Shown here one piece after another: positions 18,994-27,416 of a DNA stretch of 64,000 bases (positions within the stretch are counted from its first letter, which is position 1; each line of letters begins with the position of its first letter). The translations under genes were made by a program, and so were the position numbers. The notes beneath the pieces were generated by a model, which saw nothing but the letters and a program-made list of their open reading frames with translations, was not told where the DNA came from and did no database searches. The stretch is from Nocardiopsis sp. CNR-923 (GTDB lineage: Bacteria; Actinomycetota; Actinomycetes; Streptosporangiales; Streptosporangiaceae): contig NZ_MKKC01000098.1 in the NCBI RefSeq assembly GCF_001942255.1, forward strand, positions 62,001-126,000. The letters run 5' to 3'.

Positions 18994-20961
18994 CTACTCG
19001 GCCTCCCAGGGGTTGCCCTCGACCGACGGCGCCATCTCCCCCACCGACACCCACGTCACGCACAGCTCCTCGGGGTCGGTGTGCAGGGTCAGGCGCTCTC
19101 CGGGCGCGGCCACGGGCACGTACCAGTTGGCGCCGCCCTCGGCGGCGGGCAGGTCGAGTTCGAGCCAGGCGTCGCCGAGCAGCAGCTCCGCCTCGGTGTC
19201 CTCCACGGCCGTGTAGCCGAGGGTGACCACCTGCTGGACGCCGCCGTAGACCCGCACCGGCCAGGACAGGCCGCCGCCCCATGTCTCGATGCACTCGTCG
19301 GCCGTTCCCGGGCCGAACACGTATCCGCCCTCGCCGGGGCGGGCGTCGACCAGGTAGCCGGCGTCGTTGAACACGTAGGCGGTGTCGGACTGCTCGGGGG
19401 CCCGCATGCGCTCGGCGACCTCGGGCGGGGCCAGCGGCGCCAGCGCCCAGGAGCTGAGCCTGCGGGGCCCGTTCCACTCCAGGACGACGTCCGGCGGCAC
19501 GGGCCGTGAGTACAGGCCGCCCTCCTCCGGCACGGCCGCCATGGAGTTGCGCACGGTGTCCAGGTACCACTGCAGGCGGTCGCCGTTGAGCGTGTCGGCG
19601 TAGGCGTGCGTGGAGTACCCGGCGGCGCCCGCGTACACGACCGTCGCGAGGACCGCAGACACCCGCGCCCCGCGTCCGGGGCGGACGCGGTAGGGGTGCG
19701 GCGGGGCGTCCGGCCCCCCGCCGACGCGGTCCCGTTCCTCACGAGTGGGCAGGTAGGCCAGGGCCAGGCACAGCGCGAACACGAGGGCGGCGTCGGCGAC
19801 GTACCGGGGGTCGGCTGCGGCCACGTCCTGGAAGCGACCGCGCGCGATGATCGTCGGGACGATGTCGGCGCACAGGAGGTAGCCGAGCAGCAGGGCCCAC
19901 GCCCGCCACGCGCGGCGCCGCCACCACAGGCTCCCCAGGACGATCCCCGCGAGGACCGCCCAGGAGCCCAGCACGATCCAGCCGTCCGGGTCGACGAGCC
20001 CTCCTGCCGGTGTGAGCGGGCCCCATTCCAGTGGCCCCCCGAGCGCGCCGACCGGGAAGACCTCGGTGAGCAGGCCGCGCAGCATCGCGAACGCGGGTTC
20101 GCCCTCGGGGACGCCCGCGCCCTCCCCGGTGTCGCTCGCGCGCATCCGCCCCAGGTACAGCAGCGTGTATCCGGCGAACAGGCCCGCCATGGCGCCCCAG
20201 AAGGCGCGGTGCGTGCGCCAGGCGCGCCGGAGGCCGGTCGTCAGACTCCCGGAGTACAGGTAGGCGACGGCCACGGCCAGGAGCAGCGGCGGCAGGAACA
20301 TCCCCTTGACGGCGAACAGCATGCCGAACACCACCGACCCGCCCGCGAACCAGCCCGCGCGCTGGTCGCCCGTGCGCACGTACCGCACGGTCCACAACAG
20401 GGCGAGCGCCGTCGCCAGCTGGAGCGGGACGGCGTTGAGCGCGGCCGCCCACCACCCCAGGACGGGGACGGTCAGCGGGGCCAGCGCGATCACGGTCAGG
20501 GGGACGAGCAGGGCCCACCGGCGGCCGAAGAGCTCCCACAGCAACCGGAGGAAGACCACCAGGGAGAGCGTCTGGAGCACGAGCATGGCGCCCGCGCTGA
20601 CCCACCACTCGAAGGGCCAGAAGGCGGTCTGGAGGTAGACGAGGAACATCGCCCCCGGCATGAAGTGGCCCTTGTGCAGTTCGAAGAGGTACTCGGGGGT
20701 GAGGTCGGAGGTGTCCGCGGCGGCGAAGAAGAGATAGTCGTCCTCGACGAAGTACGACGCGTCGAGGACGAGGAACCGGAGGGCCGCGGCGACCGCGATG
20801 ACCACCGCTGCGGCCAGGACCACCCGGTCGCGCACGAGTCCGCCGACCACGGCGGGCCAGGGGCGCCGCCCGGGCTCCCGTTCCTCCCCCCGTACGCTGG
20901 GGTCCGTGTGCGGCGCCTCCGCGGCGCCCCCCTCGCCGGAGGTGGGGGATACAGGCGGCAT
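18994..20961 (-). CDS. GT-C type polytopic membrane protein, putative glycosyltransferase
   Basis: This protein of about 655 residues has roughly ten membrane segments in residues 40-470 and a C-terminal extracytoplasmic beta-rich domain of about 180 residues. The first periplasmic loop has FVEDDYLFF, an acidic motif like that of lipid-linked GT-C glycosyltransferases. GGGAGGACGTCC places the start at ATG 20961. It is divergent from two methyltransferases and faces the acyltransferase. A role using a polyprenyl-phosphate sugar, possibly the DPA made by its neighbours, is a reasonable but untested inference. Confidence 0.6.
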   Translation of the reverse strand: MPPVSPTSGEGGAAEAPHTDPSVRGEEREPGRRPWPAVVGGLVRDRVVLAAAVVIAVAAALRFLVLDASYFVEDDYLFFAAADTSDLTPEYLFELHKGHFMPGAMFLVYLQTAFWPFEWWVSAGAMLVLQTLSLVVFLRLLWELFGRRWALLVPLTVIALAPLTVPVLGWWAAALNAVPLQLATALALLWTVRYVRTGDQRAGWFAGGSVVFGMLFAVKGMFLPPLLLAVAVAYLYSGSLTTGLRRAWRTHRAFWGAMAGLFAGYTLLYLGRMRASDTGEGAGVPEGEPAFAMLRGLLTEVFPVGALGGPLEWGPLTPAGGLVDPDGWIVLGSWAVLAGIVLGSLWWRRRAWRAWALLLGYLLCADIVPTIIARGRFQDVAAADPRYVADAALVFALCLALAYLPTREERDRVGGGPDAPPHPYRVRPGRGARVSAVLATVVYAGAAGYSTHAYADTLNGDRLQWYLDTVRNSMAAVPEEGGLYSRPVPPDVVLEWNGPRRLSSWALAPLAPPEVAERMRAPEQSDTAYVFNDAGYLVDARPGEGGYVFGPGTADECIETWGGGLSWPVRVYGGVQQVVTLGYTAVEDTEAELLLGDAWLELDLPAAEGGANWYVPVAAPGERLTLHTDPEELCVTWVSVGEMAPSVEGNPWEAE

Positions 20962-21010
20962 GGACGTCCTCCCGGCCCAGATTGGCCAACCCACGACAGG
21001 GGTGTCAGAA

Positions 21011-21024
21011 TACAACACGTTCCA
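21011..21024. promoter_or_regulatory. KstR-like operator TnnAACnnGTTnnA, site 2
   Basis: TACAACACGTTCCA matches the same palindrome as the site at 17508 and shares the core AACACGTTC with it. It lies between the divergent GT-C and methyltransferase genes and overlaps a TACAAC -10-like hexamer. The shared site suggests co-regulation of the envelope cluster. Confidence 0.55.
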
Positions 21025-21116
21025 CTTTTCCTCCCGAACGCCGCATCAGTACCAGATGTCCTGCGCCTCAGGAACAGGAACACGATCCAGTTAGCGCGGC
21101 CCGGGAGCAGAGCGTC

Positions 21117-21872
21117 GTGGAGGTGATGTCGGTGGGGCTCGAACAGGTCCGCCGCGACTGGACCCGGCTGGGTTCCACCGAGCCGCTGTGGGCGGTGTGC
21201 GTGGATCCGGCCAAGCGCGACGGAGGGTGGGACGACGACGAGTTCCTCGCCTCCGGCGCGGCCGAGATCGAACCGGCCCTCGCCCGCCTCCGTGAACTGG
21301 GCATCCACCCGGACAGCGGCCGTGTCCTGGACTTCGGCTGCGGCGCGGGGCGGCTGTCCAACGCGCTGGCCGCGCACTTCGACCGGGTCGTCGGCGTGGA
21401 CATCTCCGCGCCCATGCTCGCCGAGGCGCGGCGGCTCGACCGCTCGGGGGGTCGGATCACGTTCCAGTTGAACGAGCGGCCCGACCTGTCGGCCCTCGAC
21501 GACGACTCCTTCGACCTCGTCTACACCGACCTCGTCCTCCAGCACCTGCCGCCCGACCTGGCCGACGGCTACCTGCGCGAGTTCGCCCGCGTCGTGCGGC
21601 CCGGCGGGGCCATGGTGATCGGCGTTCCCGAGTCCGAGCGCCGCACGTTCAAGGGCATGGTCTTCCGGTACGCCCCGTTCCCGCTCATCCGCCTGGCCCA
21701 ACGCGTGATCCTGCGGTACCCGGCGCCGATGCGCATGCACACCCTCGCCACCGAACGCGTGGCCGCACAGGTGCCCGGCGGCCGGATCGTCGCCTCCGAC
21801 AAGTACTGGGGCGGCGACCACTGGCGACACCTGCGCCACTTCATCACCATGGACGGGAAGGCCTCCGGATGA
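21117..21872 (+). CDS. Class I SAM-dependent methyltransferase
   Basis: The 251-residue protein has a Rossmann methyltransferase core: motif I VLDFGCGAGRLSNAL, an acidic ribose-binding end VVGVDIS, motif II DLVYTDLVLQHLP and post-motif VRPGGAMVIGVPE. The start is uncertain. GTG 21117 has GGGAG about nine bases upstream; ATG 21126 is possible but too close to GGAGG. It overlaps the next methyltransferase by four bases. The acceptor is unknown, probably a sugar or lipid of the envelope cluster. Confidence 0.8.
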   Translation: MEVMSVGLEQVRRDWTRLGSTEPLWAVCVDPAKRDGGWDDDEFLASGAAEIEPALARLRELGIHPDSGRVLDFGCGAGRLSNALAAHFDRVVGVDISAPMLAEARRLDRSGGRITFQLNERPDLSALDDDSFDLVYTDLVLQHLPPDLADGYLREFARVVRPGGAMVIGVPESERRTFKGMVFRYAPFPLIRLAQRVILRYPAPMRMHTLATERVAAQVPGGRIVASDKYWGGDHWRHLRHFITMDGKASG

Positions 21873-22621
21873 CGGCCCGCCCCGACCGCACGGTCCCCTT
21901 CCGCGCCACGCTCGGCCGGTCGGTCGCGCTGTTCACGGCCTTCCGCAGGGAACAGACCGATCCGGCGTACTTCTACGGACTGCTGGCCCGCGACACCGTC
22001 GCCCAGCTGCGCTCGTACACGCCCCTGGACGGGCGGCTGGTGGTCGACGTCGGGGGCGGGCCCGGATACTTCGCCGACGAACTACGCGCCGCCGGGGCGC
22101 GGTGCCTGTGCGTGGACGCCGACGCGCACGAGATGCGGCTGCACGGTCGACAGGCCGACAGCCACGGCGTGCAGGGCAGCGCGCTCGCCCTGCCGCTGCG
22201 CGACGGTTCGGTGGACGTGTGCTTCTCCTCCAACGTCCTCGAACACGTCCCCGACCGGGTCCGCATGGCCGACGAGATGGTCCGCGTGACGCGGCCCGGC
22301 GGACTCGTGTACCTGTCGTACACCCTCTGGCTGTCCCCGTGGGGCGGCCACGAGACCTCCCCCTGGCACTACCTGGGCGGTTCCTACGCGGCCGAGCGGT
22401 TCGCGCGCAAGCACGGACGGCGGCCCAAGAACGACTTCGGGCGATCGATGTACGCCGCCCACGCCAAGGAGATGCTCGACTGGACCCGCGGGCGGACCGA
22501 CGTGGACGTGATCGACATCCGCCCGCGCTACCTGCCGACCTGGACGAAGCCGGTCGTCCACGTGCCGCTCCTGCGCGAGATCGTCACGTGGAACCTGCTC
22601 CTGGTCCTGCGCAGGCGGTGA
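21869..22621 (+). CDS. Class I SAM-dependent methyltransferase
   Basis: The 250-residue protein has motif I VVDVGGGPGYFADEL, CVDAD, SNVLEHVPD and VRVTRPGGLVYLSY. It is translationally coupled (ATGA) to the preceding methyltransferase. The C-terminal part (HETSPWHYLGG, YLPTWTKPVVHVPLLREI) is typical of actinobacterial sugar or glycolipid methyltransferases near envelope genes. Substrate unknown. Confidence 0.82.
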   Translation: MTARPDRTVPFRATLGRSVALFTAFRREQTDPAYFYGLLARDTVAQLRSYTPLDGRLVVDVGGGPGYFADELRAAGARCLCVDADAHEMRLHGRQADSHGVQGSALALPLRDGSVDVCFSSNVLEHVPDRVRMADEMVRVTRPGGLVYLSYTLWLSPWGGHETSPWHYLGGSYAAERFARKHGRRPKNDFGRSMYAAHAKEMLDWTRGRTDVDVIDIRPRYLPTWTKPVVHVPLLREIVTWNLLLVLRRR

Positions 22622-22654
22622 GGCGGGGCTACACCGCAGGGTCCAGGGGGTGGG

Positions 22655-22921
22655 GGCATACAGAGCGCGGAGGACCTGACCACCGTCCTCGCCGGAGCGG
22701 GAGTGTTCGGCGGCGTTGGCAAAGGCCTCGCTGGCGCACAGGACGATGGTCTCGGTCAGGTCGTCAGGCAGGTCGAGCACTTCCGCGAGGTCCGCGCGGA
22801 GTTCAGCCCGAACTCGTGAGCACCGGGACAGGTCACCCGGGTACATCCGCGCGGGCCACCGGTGCCCCTGGACGACAGGCAGCGGCGGGATCAGGGTTCG
22901 CTGCTGTGGAACGATGGGCAT
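22655..22921 (-). pseudogene. Truncated ATP-binding (RsbW/HATPase_c_2-like) regulator
   Basis: From an ATG at 22921, about 85 residues resemble the start of the small anti-sigma/ATP-binding proteins that accompany XRE-DUF397 genes (GDLSRCSRVRAELRADLAEV, TIVLCASEAFANAAEHS, which carries the N-box). The rest of the ATPase domain is missing. The reading frame instead runs into the 3' end of the methyltransferase gene. No other frame continues the domain, so this is a real truncation rather than a one-base error. Confidence 0.65.
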
Positions 22922-22988
22922 GCTGGTATTTCCTTTCTACTGGCCACGCCCTGGGAGCGCATTCAACGTTCGCCAGGGCCTTCCTTCA

Positions 22989-23927
22989 TCAGCGGACGAC
23001 GCGGACGTGACCGCCCGCGTCCCTCGCATCCGCCATCGGATCCGCGCCCTGCTTGGGCTCCGTCTCTGACTCCGGCACGAGGCTCTCCAGCAACTCCAGG
23101 GACGCGGTTCGGGACAGCGCCTCGCCTTTGACCGCCTCGAAGAGATCGGCGTAGGCGGCGGTGAGACCGGGCTGGGTGATCAACTGCCCCGGCCCGCACG
23201 GCGCGGGCACGTACGCGGCCAGCCGGTGCGGGCTGAACGAGAGCACCCGGAAGGGTCCGGAGCGGGAGGGGTGCAACCGGGTGCCACTGGGGATGACATG
23301 GAGGCTCACGTGGTCGAGGCTCACCATGCTGGCCAGGTGCAGGTGCTGTTCTCGCATGGTCTCGGGACCGCCGATCTCCTCCCTGAGCGCGGACTCGTCC
23401 ACGACCACGCAGAAGTAGGGCTGGATACAGGCGTTGTGCGACGAGACCCGAACGCGCCGGGCCCGATTCAGCTCCGAGTGGGACAGACTGGCCTCCAGGG
23501 GGCGGGCGGCCTCGCCCAGCGCCCGCGTGTAGTTCTCGGTCTGGAAGAACTCCGGGATCACCCCCGGATTGAACTCACGGAGCTGCCAGGCCTGACGCTG
23601 GAGCGGTTCGATCGGCCCGCCCTCTGCCAGGTGGGACTGGACGAGCGCCCGCGCCCAGGCGTCCAGCAGCACGCCGTCCATGCCGATCTGGTGTTCGAGG
23701 TAGGTGACCAGGTGCCGGTCCGGGGCGAGCTCGCCCGCCTCGATCCGTTGCACGACGTCGGGGTCGCACACTTCCCGCAGAGTCAGATCGTCCGGGGAGA
23801 GGCCCGCCCGGGTGCGCGCATCCCGAACCCGTTCCCCGAACCTGGCCCATTCCAACCTCTCCACACGCTGCTCACTCCTGGACGCGTTCGTCCGAATTTC
23901 GTCGGTTTCAGAGCGCGCACGCACCAT
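22989..23927 (-). CDS. XRE-type HTH regulator with DUF5753 domain
   Basis: The 312-residue protein has a weak helix-turn-helix at about residues 30-75 (GERVRDARTRAGLSPDDLT, VVQRIEAGELAPD) and a DUF5753 domain at about 100-285 (PGVIPEFFQTENYTRALG, FCVVVDESALREEIGG, VSLHVIPSGTRLHPS). Such proteins pair with DUF397 proteins and ATP-binding regulators in morphological actinomycetes. Here the partner downstream is the truncated fragment at 22655-22921. Codon use is somewhat less GC-biased than the flanks. Confidence 0.82.
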   Translation of the reverse strand: MVRARSETDEIRTNASRSEQRVERLEWARFGERVRDARTRAGLSPDDLTLREVCDPDVVQRIEAGELAPDRHLVTYLEHQIGMDGVLLDAWARALVQSHLAEGGPIEPLQRQAWQLREFNPGVIPEFFQTENYTRALGEAARPLEASLSHSELNRARRVRVSSHNACIQPYFCVVVDESALREEIGGPETMREQHLHLASMVSLDHVSLHVIPSGTRLHPSRSGPFRVLSFSPHRLAAYVPAPCGPGQLITQPGLTAAYADLFEAVKGEALSRTASLELLESLVPESETEPKQGADPMADARDAGGHVRVVR

Positions 23928-24108
23928 GCTTCCCCCCCAGCCTTAATGACCACCAACAGCTAGAATGAGTGAAGCATTTATTCTCATCGCATGCGAGCAC
24001 TTCGGCGAGATTGACCTTACGAGACAGCTTCTTCTGGCCGGAAGGTAAGGAACCTGCGTCTTGGGCCTCGCTAGGCTCGCCACATCACGCCGCGAAACAG
24101 GAGGTCTT

Positions 24109-24968
24109 GTGGGATCGAAACAGCCCACCGTAGCGGGACGCAGCCTGGGCGCGGAGCTCCGGTCAATCCGCGTGGCTCGCGAGCTCAGCAGCACCGCCGT
24201 TGCGAAGCAGCTCGGGTGGCAGCAGTCCAAGATCTCCAAGATAGAAACTGGCAAGCAGGGCATCACGCCCGCAGATGTCTCCGCCCTGCTCGTGGCCTAC
24301 GGAGTCGTCGGCAACGAGCGAGACCAGCTCATCGAAGCGGCGGAAAAGGTCGATGAACCTGGCCTGTGGGAGAAGCAGGATGCAATGTCACGTGACTCAC
24401 GCACCCTCATCCGGTTGGAGAGCGAGGCCACCGAGATCGTCAACCTGGAACCGCTCATCATTCCTGGTCTGCTCCAGACGCCGGACTACATCCGGGCGCT
24501 GATGAAGGCGTGCGGGGTCGCAGATGCTGACCTCGAAGCAGGGTGTCCGCCCGCATGGCACGTCAAGCACTCCTGACCCGTGATTCACCGCCCATCCTGG
24601 ACTTCATCGTCGACGAGTCCGCACTTCGCCGCCCTCTCCTGCCAGCGCAAGGGATGTCCAGACAGCTGCGGCACATCGTAGAAGCCGCTGAACGACCCAA
24701 CGTGTCAGTACGCGTCTTGCCGTTCGACCTGGGCGGTCACCGTGGACTCGATGGGTCGTTCATGCTCCTGGGCTTCAACAAGGCGAGGACCGTCATCCAC
24801 GTGGAACACAAGATCTCCACGTTCTTCCTCGAAGATGAGCGAGAGATCGCCTTCTACCGCGACGAGATCGATAGCCTGAGAGCAGCTGCGATGAATCCTG
24901 ACGAATCGTCCGATTTCATAGCGGCCATCGCTCACGAACTCGGCTCCGGACAAGGAACACAGCAATGA
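24109..24968 (+). CDS. XRE-type HTH regulator with DUF5753 domain (frame broken once)
   Basis: GTG 24109 follows AGGAGG. A clear XRE helix-turn-helix spans about residues 10-65 (AKQLGWQQSKISKIETGKQG), followed by DUF5753 (IIPGLLQTPDYIRALM, DFIVDESALRRPL, VRVLPFDLGGHRGLDGSF, RDEIDSLRAAAM). The two halves lie in different frames; one missing base near 24540 joins them (ADLEARVSARMARQ) into about 286 residues. It overlaps the DUF397 gene by four bases, the standard operon for this family. Confidence 0.85.
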
Positions 24969-25228
24969 ACGCGCCATCCCATCACGAAGTCATCTGGCGC
25001 AAGAGCTCCTACAGCGGCAGGAACACCAACTGCGTGGAGGTCGCGTACGCTCCGGAGTCCTTCCGGAAGTCCAGCTACAGCGCGACCGCAAGCCACTGCG
25101 TCGAGGTCGCCGACCTGGCCTGGGGCGCGGCCATCCGGGACACGAAGCACCGCGACCTCGGCGCGCTGGCCTTCGACTCCGCCGAGTGGCACGCCTTCCT
25201 CGACACCTCCAGGCGCGACACCCCTTGA
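24965..25228 (+). CDS. DUF397 protein with duplicated motif
   Basis: The 87-residue protein carries the DUF397 signature twice: WRKSSYSGRNTNCVEVA at about residues 11-27 and FRKSSYSATASHCVEVADL at about 33-51. Family members normally have one copy near the N-terminus. The rest (IRDTKHRDLGALAFDSAEWHAFL) is the usual C-terminal half. It is translationally coupled to the XRE-DUF5753 gene, whose partner or antagonist it probably is. Confidence 0.88.
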   Translation: MNAPSHHEVIWRKSSYSGRNTNCVEVAYAPESFRKSSYSATASHCVEVADLAWGAAIRDTKHRDLGALAFDSAEWHAFLDTSRRDTP

Positions 25229-25236
25229 GACACCAC

Positions 25237-25278
25237 GAAGGGTGGGCTGACCGCCTTCTGCGGGCAGACCCACCCTTC
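25237..25278. terminator. Bidirectional hairpin terminator
   Basis: GAAGGGTGGG (25237-25246) pairs perfectly with CCCACCCTTC (25269-25278) around a 22-base inner region that can itself pair in part. It begins eight bases after the DUF397 stop and lies between converging genes. Confidence 0.75.
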
Positions 25279-25325
25279 AACACTCAACGGCTGGGAACCA
25301 TCAGACATTCGCGAGTTCGGCAGCG

Positions 25326-25967
25326 TCAGGAAGCCGGGCCGTCTTCCACGTCATCACGTACTCGCTCAATCAGCCGAACAGCGGCGGAACCACGAACAGC
25401 ACTTCTCGACAGCTCGGCGAACGTTCGCCGATAGGGCTCGACCGCGTCGCCATCCGTCAGGCAGAGCTCGGCGCTGACCGTCTCCATCAGGACCTTGCGG
25501 TTGTCATAGATTCAGAAACCGTGCATCGGCGACGTGGTGAGACCCGCATCCAAAGGCACGATGCCGATACCGCCGCGTCCTCTCCTGACCGAGTCCGCCA
25601 GGTCGTTGAGCTGGTCGAAGAGAACACTCTCGGGGAACTGACGCATACGGAGAGCAGGCTCCCAGATAAGCGTCTGGAACTCCCGAGAACGATCATCCAG
25701 GACACGACGCCGCTCCATCCGCTTCCGGACACCCTCTTCCACATCGTCCGGTAGGCCATGCAGATCCACCACCCGCTGGATCATGTACCGGGCGTAGTCC
25801 ACTGTCTGGAACAGTCCGGGCACGCACACCGATTCGAAGATCTGAACGTGACGACTCAGACCCTCCGACTCGACAGCACTCTGCTGGCGCGTTCGGGTCC
25901 CCGACGCTCGACGAACAGCCCGCCGAACGCGATCCTCTGTGCCCGACCTGCGCGCGAGCCACACCAA
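25326..25967 (-). pseudogene. DUF5753 regulator relic: no HTH, in-frame stop
   Basis: Recognisable DUF5753 sequence begins near 25892 (QSAVESEGLSRHVQIFE, VPGLFQTVDYARYM) and runs to 25515 (LTTSPMHGF). There it meets an in-frame TGA at 25514-25512. The same frame continues with domain-like sequence IYDNRKVLMETVSAELCL to a second stop at 25328-25326. So a sense codon (perhaps TGG) has become a stop. The N-terminal HTH is missing: its expected place is occupied by the divergent HIT-like fragment. A real pseudogene on two counts. Confidence 0.7.
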
Positions 25968-26002
25968 CCACTAACGACCCCCCGAGCCACCGAAGGAGCC
26001 AG

Positions 26003-26165
26003 GTGAACACCACACCCGCCGCCCCCGACTGCGTCTTCTGCCGGATCACGGTCGGGGACGCACCCGCCCACCGGATCTGGGAGGACCGGCACCACCTGGC
26101 GTTTCTGTCGATCTTCCCCAATACCGAGGGTTTCTCCGTCGTCATCCCACGGAAGGCCGGGACGG
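26003..26165 (+). pseudogene. N-terminal fragment of a HIT-family protein
   Basis: GTG 26003 follows GAAGGAGCCAG. The first 50 or so residues (CVFCRITVGDAPAHRIWED, HLAFLSIFPNTEGFSVVIP) are the classic start of a histidine-triad hydrolase. Similarity stops near 26150, before the HxHxH motif, and the frame then reads unrelated sequence. The following bases up to 26437 hold no gene I can support. Confidence 0.7.
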
Positions 26166-26437
26166 ATCATGGTCCGCCCCCGGCCTCATGCGGTCAGTTG
26201 TTACCGTCGTCGTTCATCGTGCCTCCCTGGGGTGAGAAGAACCGGGAACCGAGGCCCAGCGTTCCAAGAGGTGAACGACCTCGACGACCATGGAACCTCT
26301 CCCAACACGCTCGACAACGGGGTTGCTCCGGATTGCGCGCGTCCCCGATCCGCCGGAGGGAACATCCAACGGGCTTGGCAGACACGAACGCCGGGCCGGG
26401 GCACTCCCCCTGGCCGCGTTCGGGAACCGCGCGCGAA

Positions 26438-27382
26438 CTACTTGCGCTTGTTGATCTCCTCGGTCAGCTGCGGCGCGACCGTGTGCAGGTCGCCCACCAC
26501 GCCGTAGTCGGCGAGCTCGAAGATCGGCGCCTCGGGGTCCTTGTTGACCGCGATGATGTTCTTCGAGGTCTGCATGCCGGCGCGGTGCTGGATGGCGCCG
26601 GAGATGCCCAGCGCGATGTACAGGTTCGGGCTGACCGTCTTGCCGGTCTGGCCCACCTGGAACTGGTTCGGGTACCAGCCCGAGTCGACGGCCGCGCGGG
26701 ACGCGCCCACGGCGGCGCCGAGCGAGTCGGCCAACTTCTCCACCACGGTGAAGTCCTCCGAACCCACACCGCGGCCACCGGAGACCACGATCGCGGCCTC
26801 GGTGAGCTCCGGGCGGGCGCCCTTCTCCTGCACGACGCGCTCCACGACCTTGGCGGCCCTGGCGGCGTCGGACAGCTCCACGGAGACCGCCTCCTCGGCG
26901 GCGGCGCCGGCTGCGGGCTCGGCCGGGACCGAGTTCGGGCGGACCGCGATCACCGGCACACCGGCCGTGACGCGGGCGTGCGTGACCGTGGCGCCGCCGA
27001 AGACGCTGTGCTCGGCCACCAGCTCGGCGTTGACGTCCACGACGTCGGTGAGCACGCCCGAACCCAGCTTCACGGCGGTGCGACCGGCGACCTCCTTGTT
27101 CTCGGCGGTGGCCGAGAGCAGGACCGCGGCGGCGGACTTCTCCTGCGCCAGTTTCGCCAGCAGCTCGGCCTTGGGCGCGACGACGTAGTCGTTGAGCTCG
27201 GCCGGAGCCACGTACACCTTCTCGGCGCCGAACTCGGCCAGCGCGGCCCTGCCCGACTCCACACCGTCGCCGACCCACACCGCGGCGGGCTCGCCGATGC
27301 GGCGCGCCGCGGTCAGCAGCTCGGTGGTGACCTTCTTGACCTGTCCGTCGACGTGGTCGACGAGGACGAGGACCTCAGCCAT
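26438..27382 (-). CDS. etfA: Electron transfer flavoprotein alpha subunit
   Basis: The 314-residue protein has the N-terminal ETF domain (MAEVLVLVDHVDG...) and the C-terminal FAD-binding domain (VVSGGRGVG at about 207, GASRAAVDSGWYP, QVGQTGKTVSPNLYIALGIS, INKDPEAPIFE-like). It shuttles electrons from acyl-CoA dehydrogenases to the respiratory chain. It follows etfB by 34 bases in the same operon. Confidence 0.97.
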   Translation of the reverse strand: MAEVLVLVDHVDGQVKKVTTELLTAARRIGEPAAVWVGDGVESGRAALAEFGAEKVYVAPAELNDYVVAPKAELLAKLAQEKSAAAVLLSATAENKEVAGRTAVKLGSGVLTDVVDVNAELVAEHSVFGGATVTHARVTAGVPVIAVRPNSVPAEPAAGAAAEEAVSVELSDAARAAKVVERVVQEKGARPELTEAAIVVSGGRGVGSEDFTVVEKLADSLGAAVGASRAAVDSGWYPNQFQVGQTGKTVSPNLYIALGISGAIQHRAGMQTSKNIIAVNKDPEAPIFELADYGVVGDLHTVAPQLTEEINKRK

Positions 27383-27416
27383 AATCCTTGAACCTTCCTG
27401 AGTCTCTCGCCTGCGC

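Noticed and set aside
26186-26235. Tiny minus-strand ORF MNDDGNN behind a perfect AGGGAGG
   Set aside because: Seven codons with no leader-peptide features or linked gene. I cannot support it as a gene.
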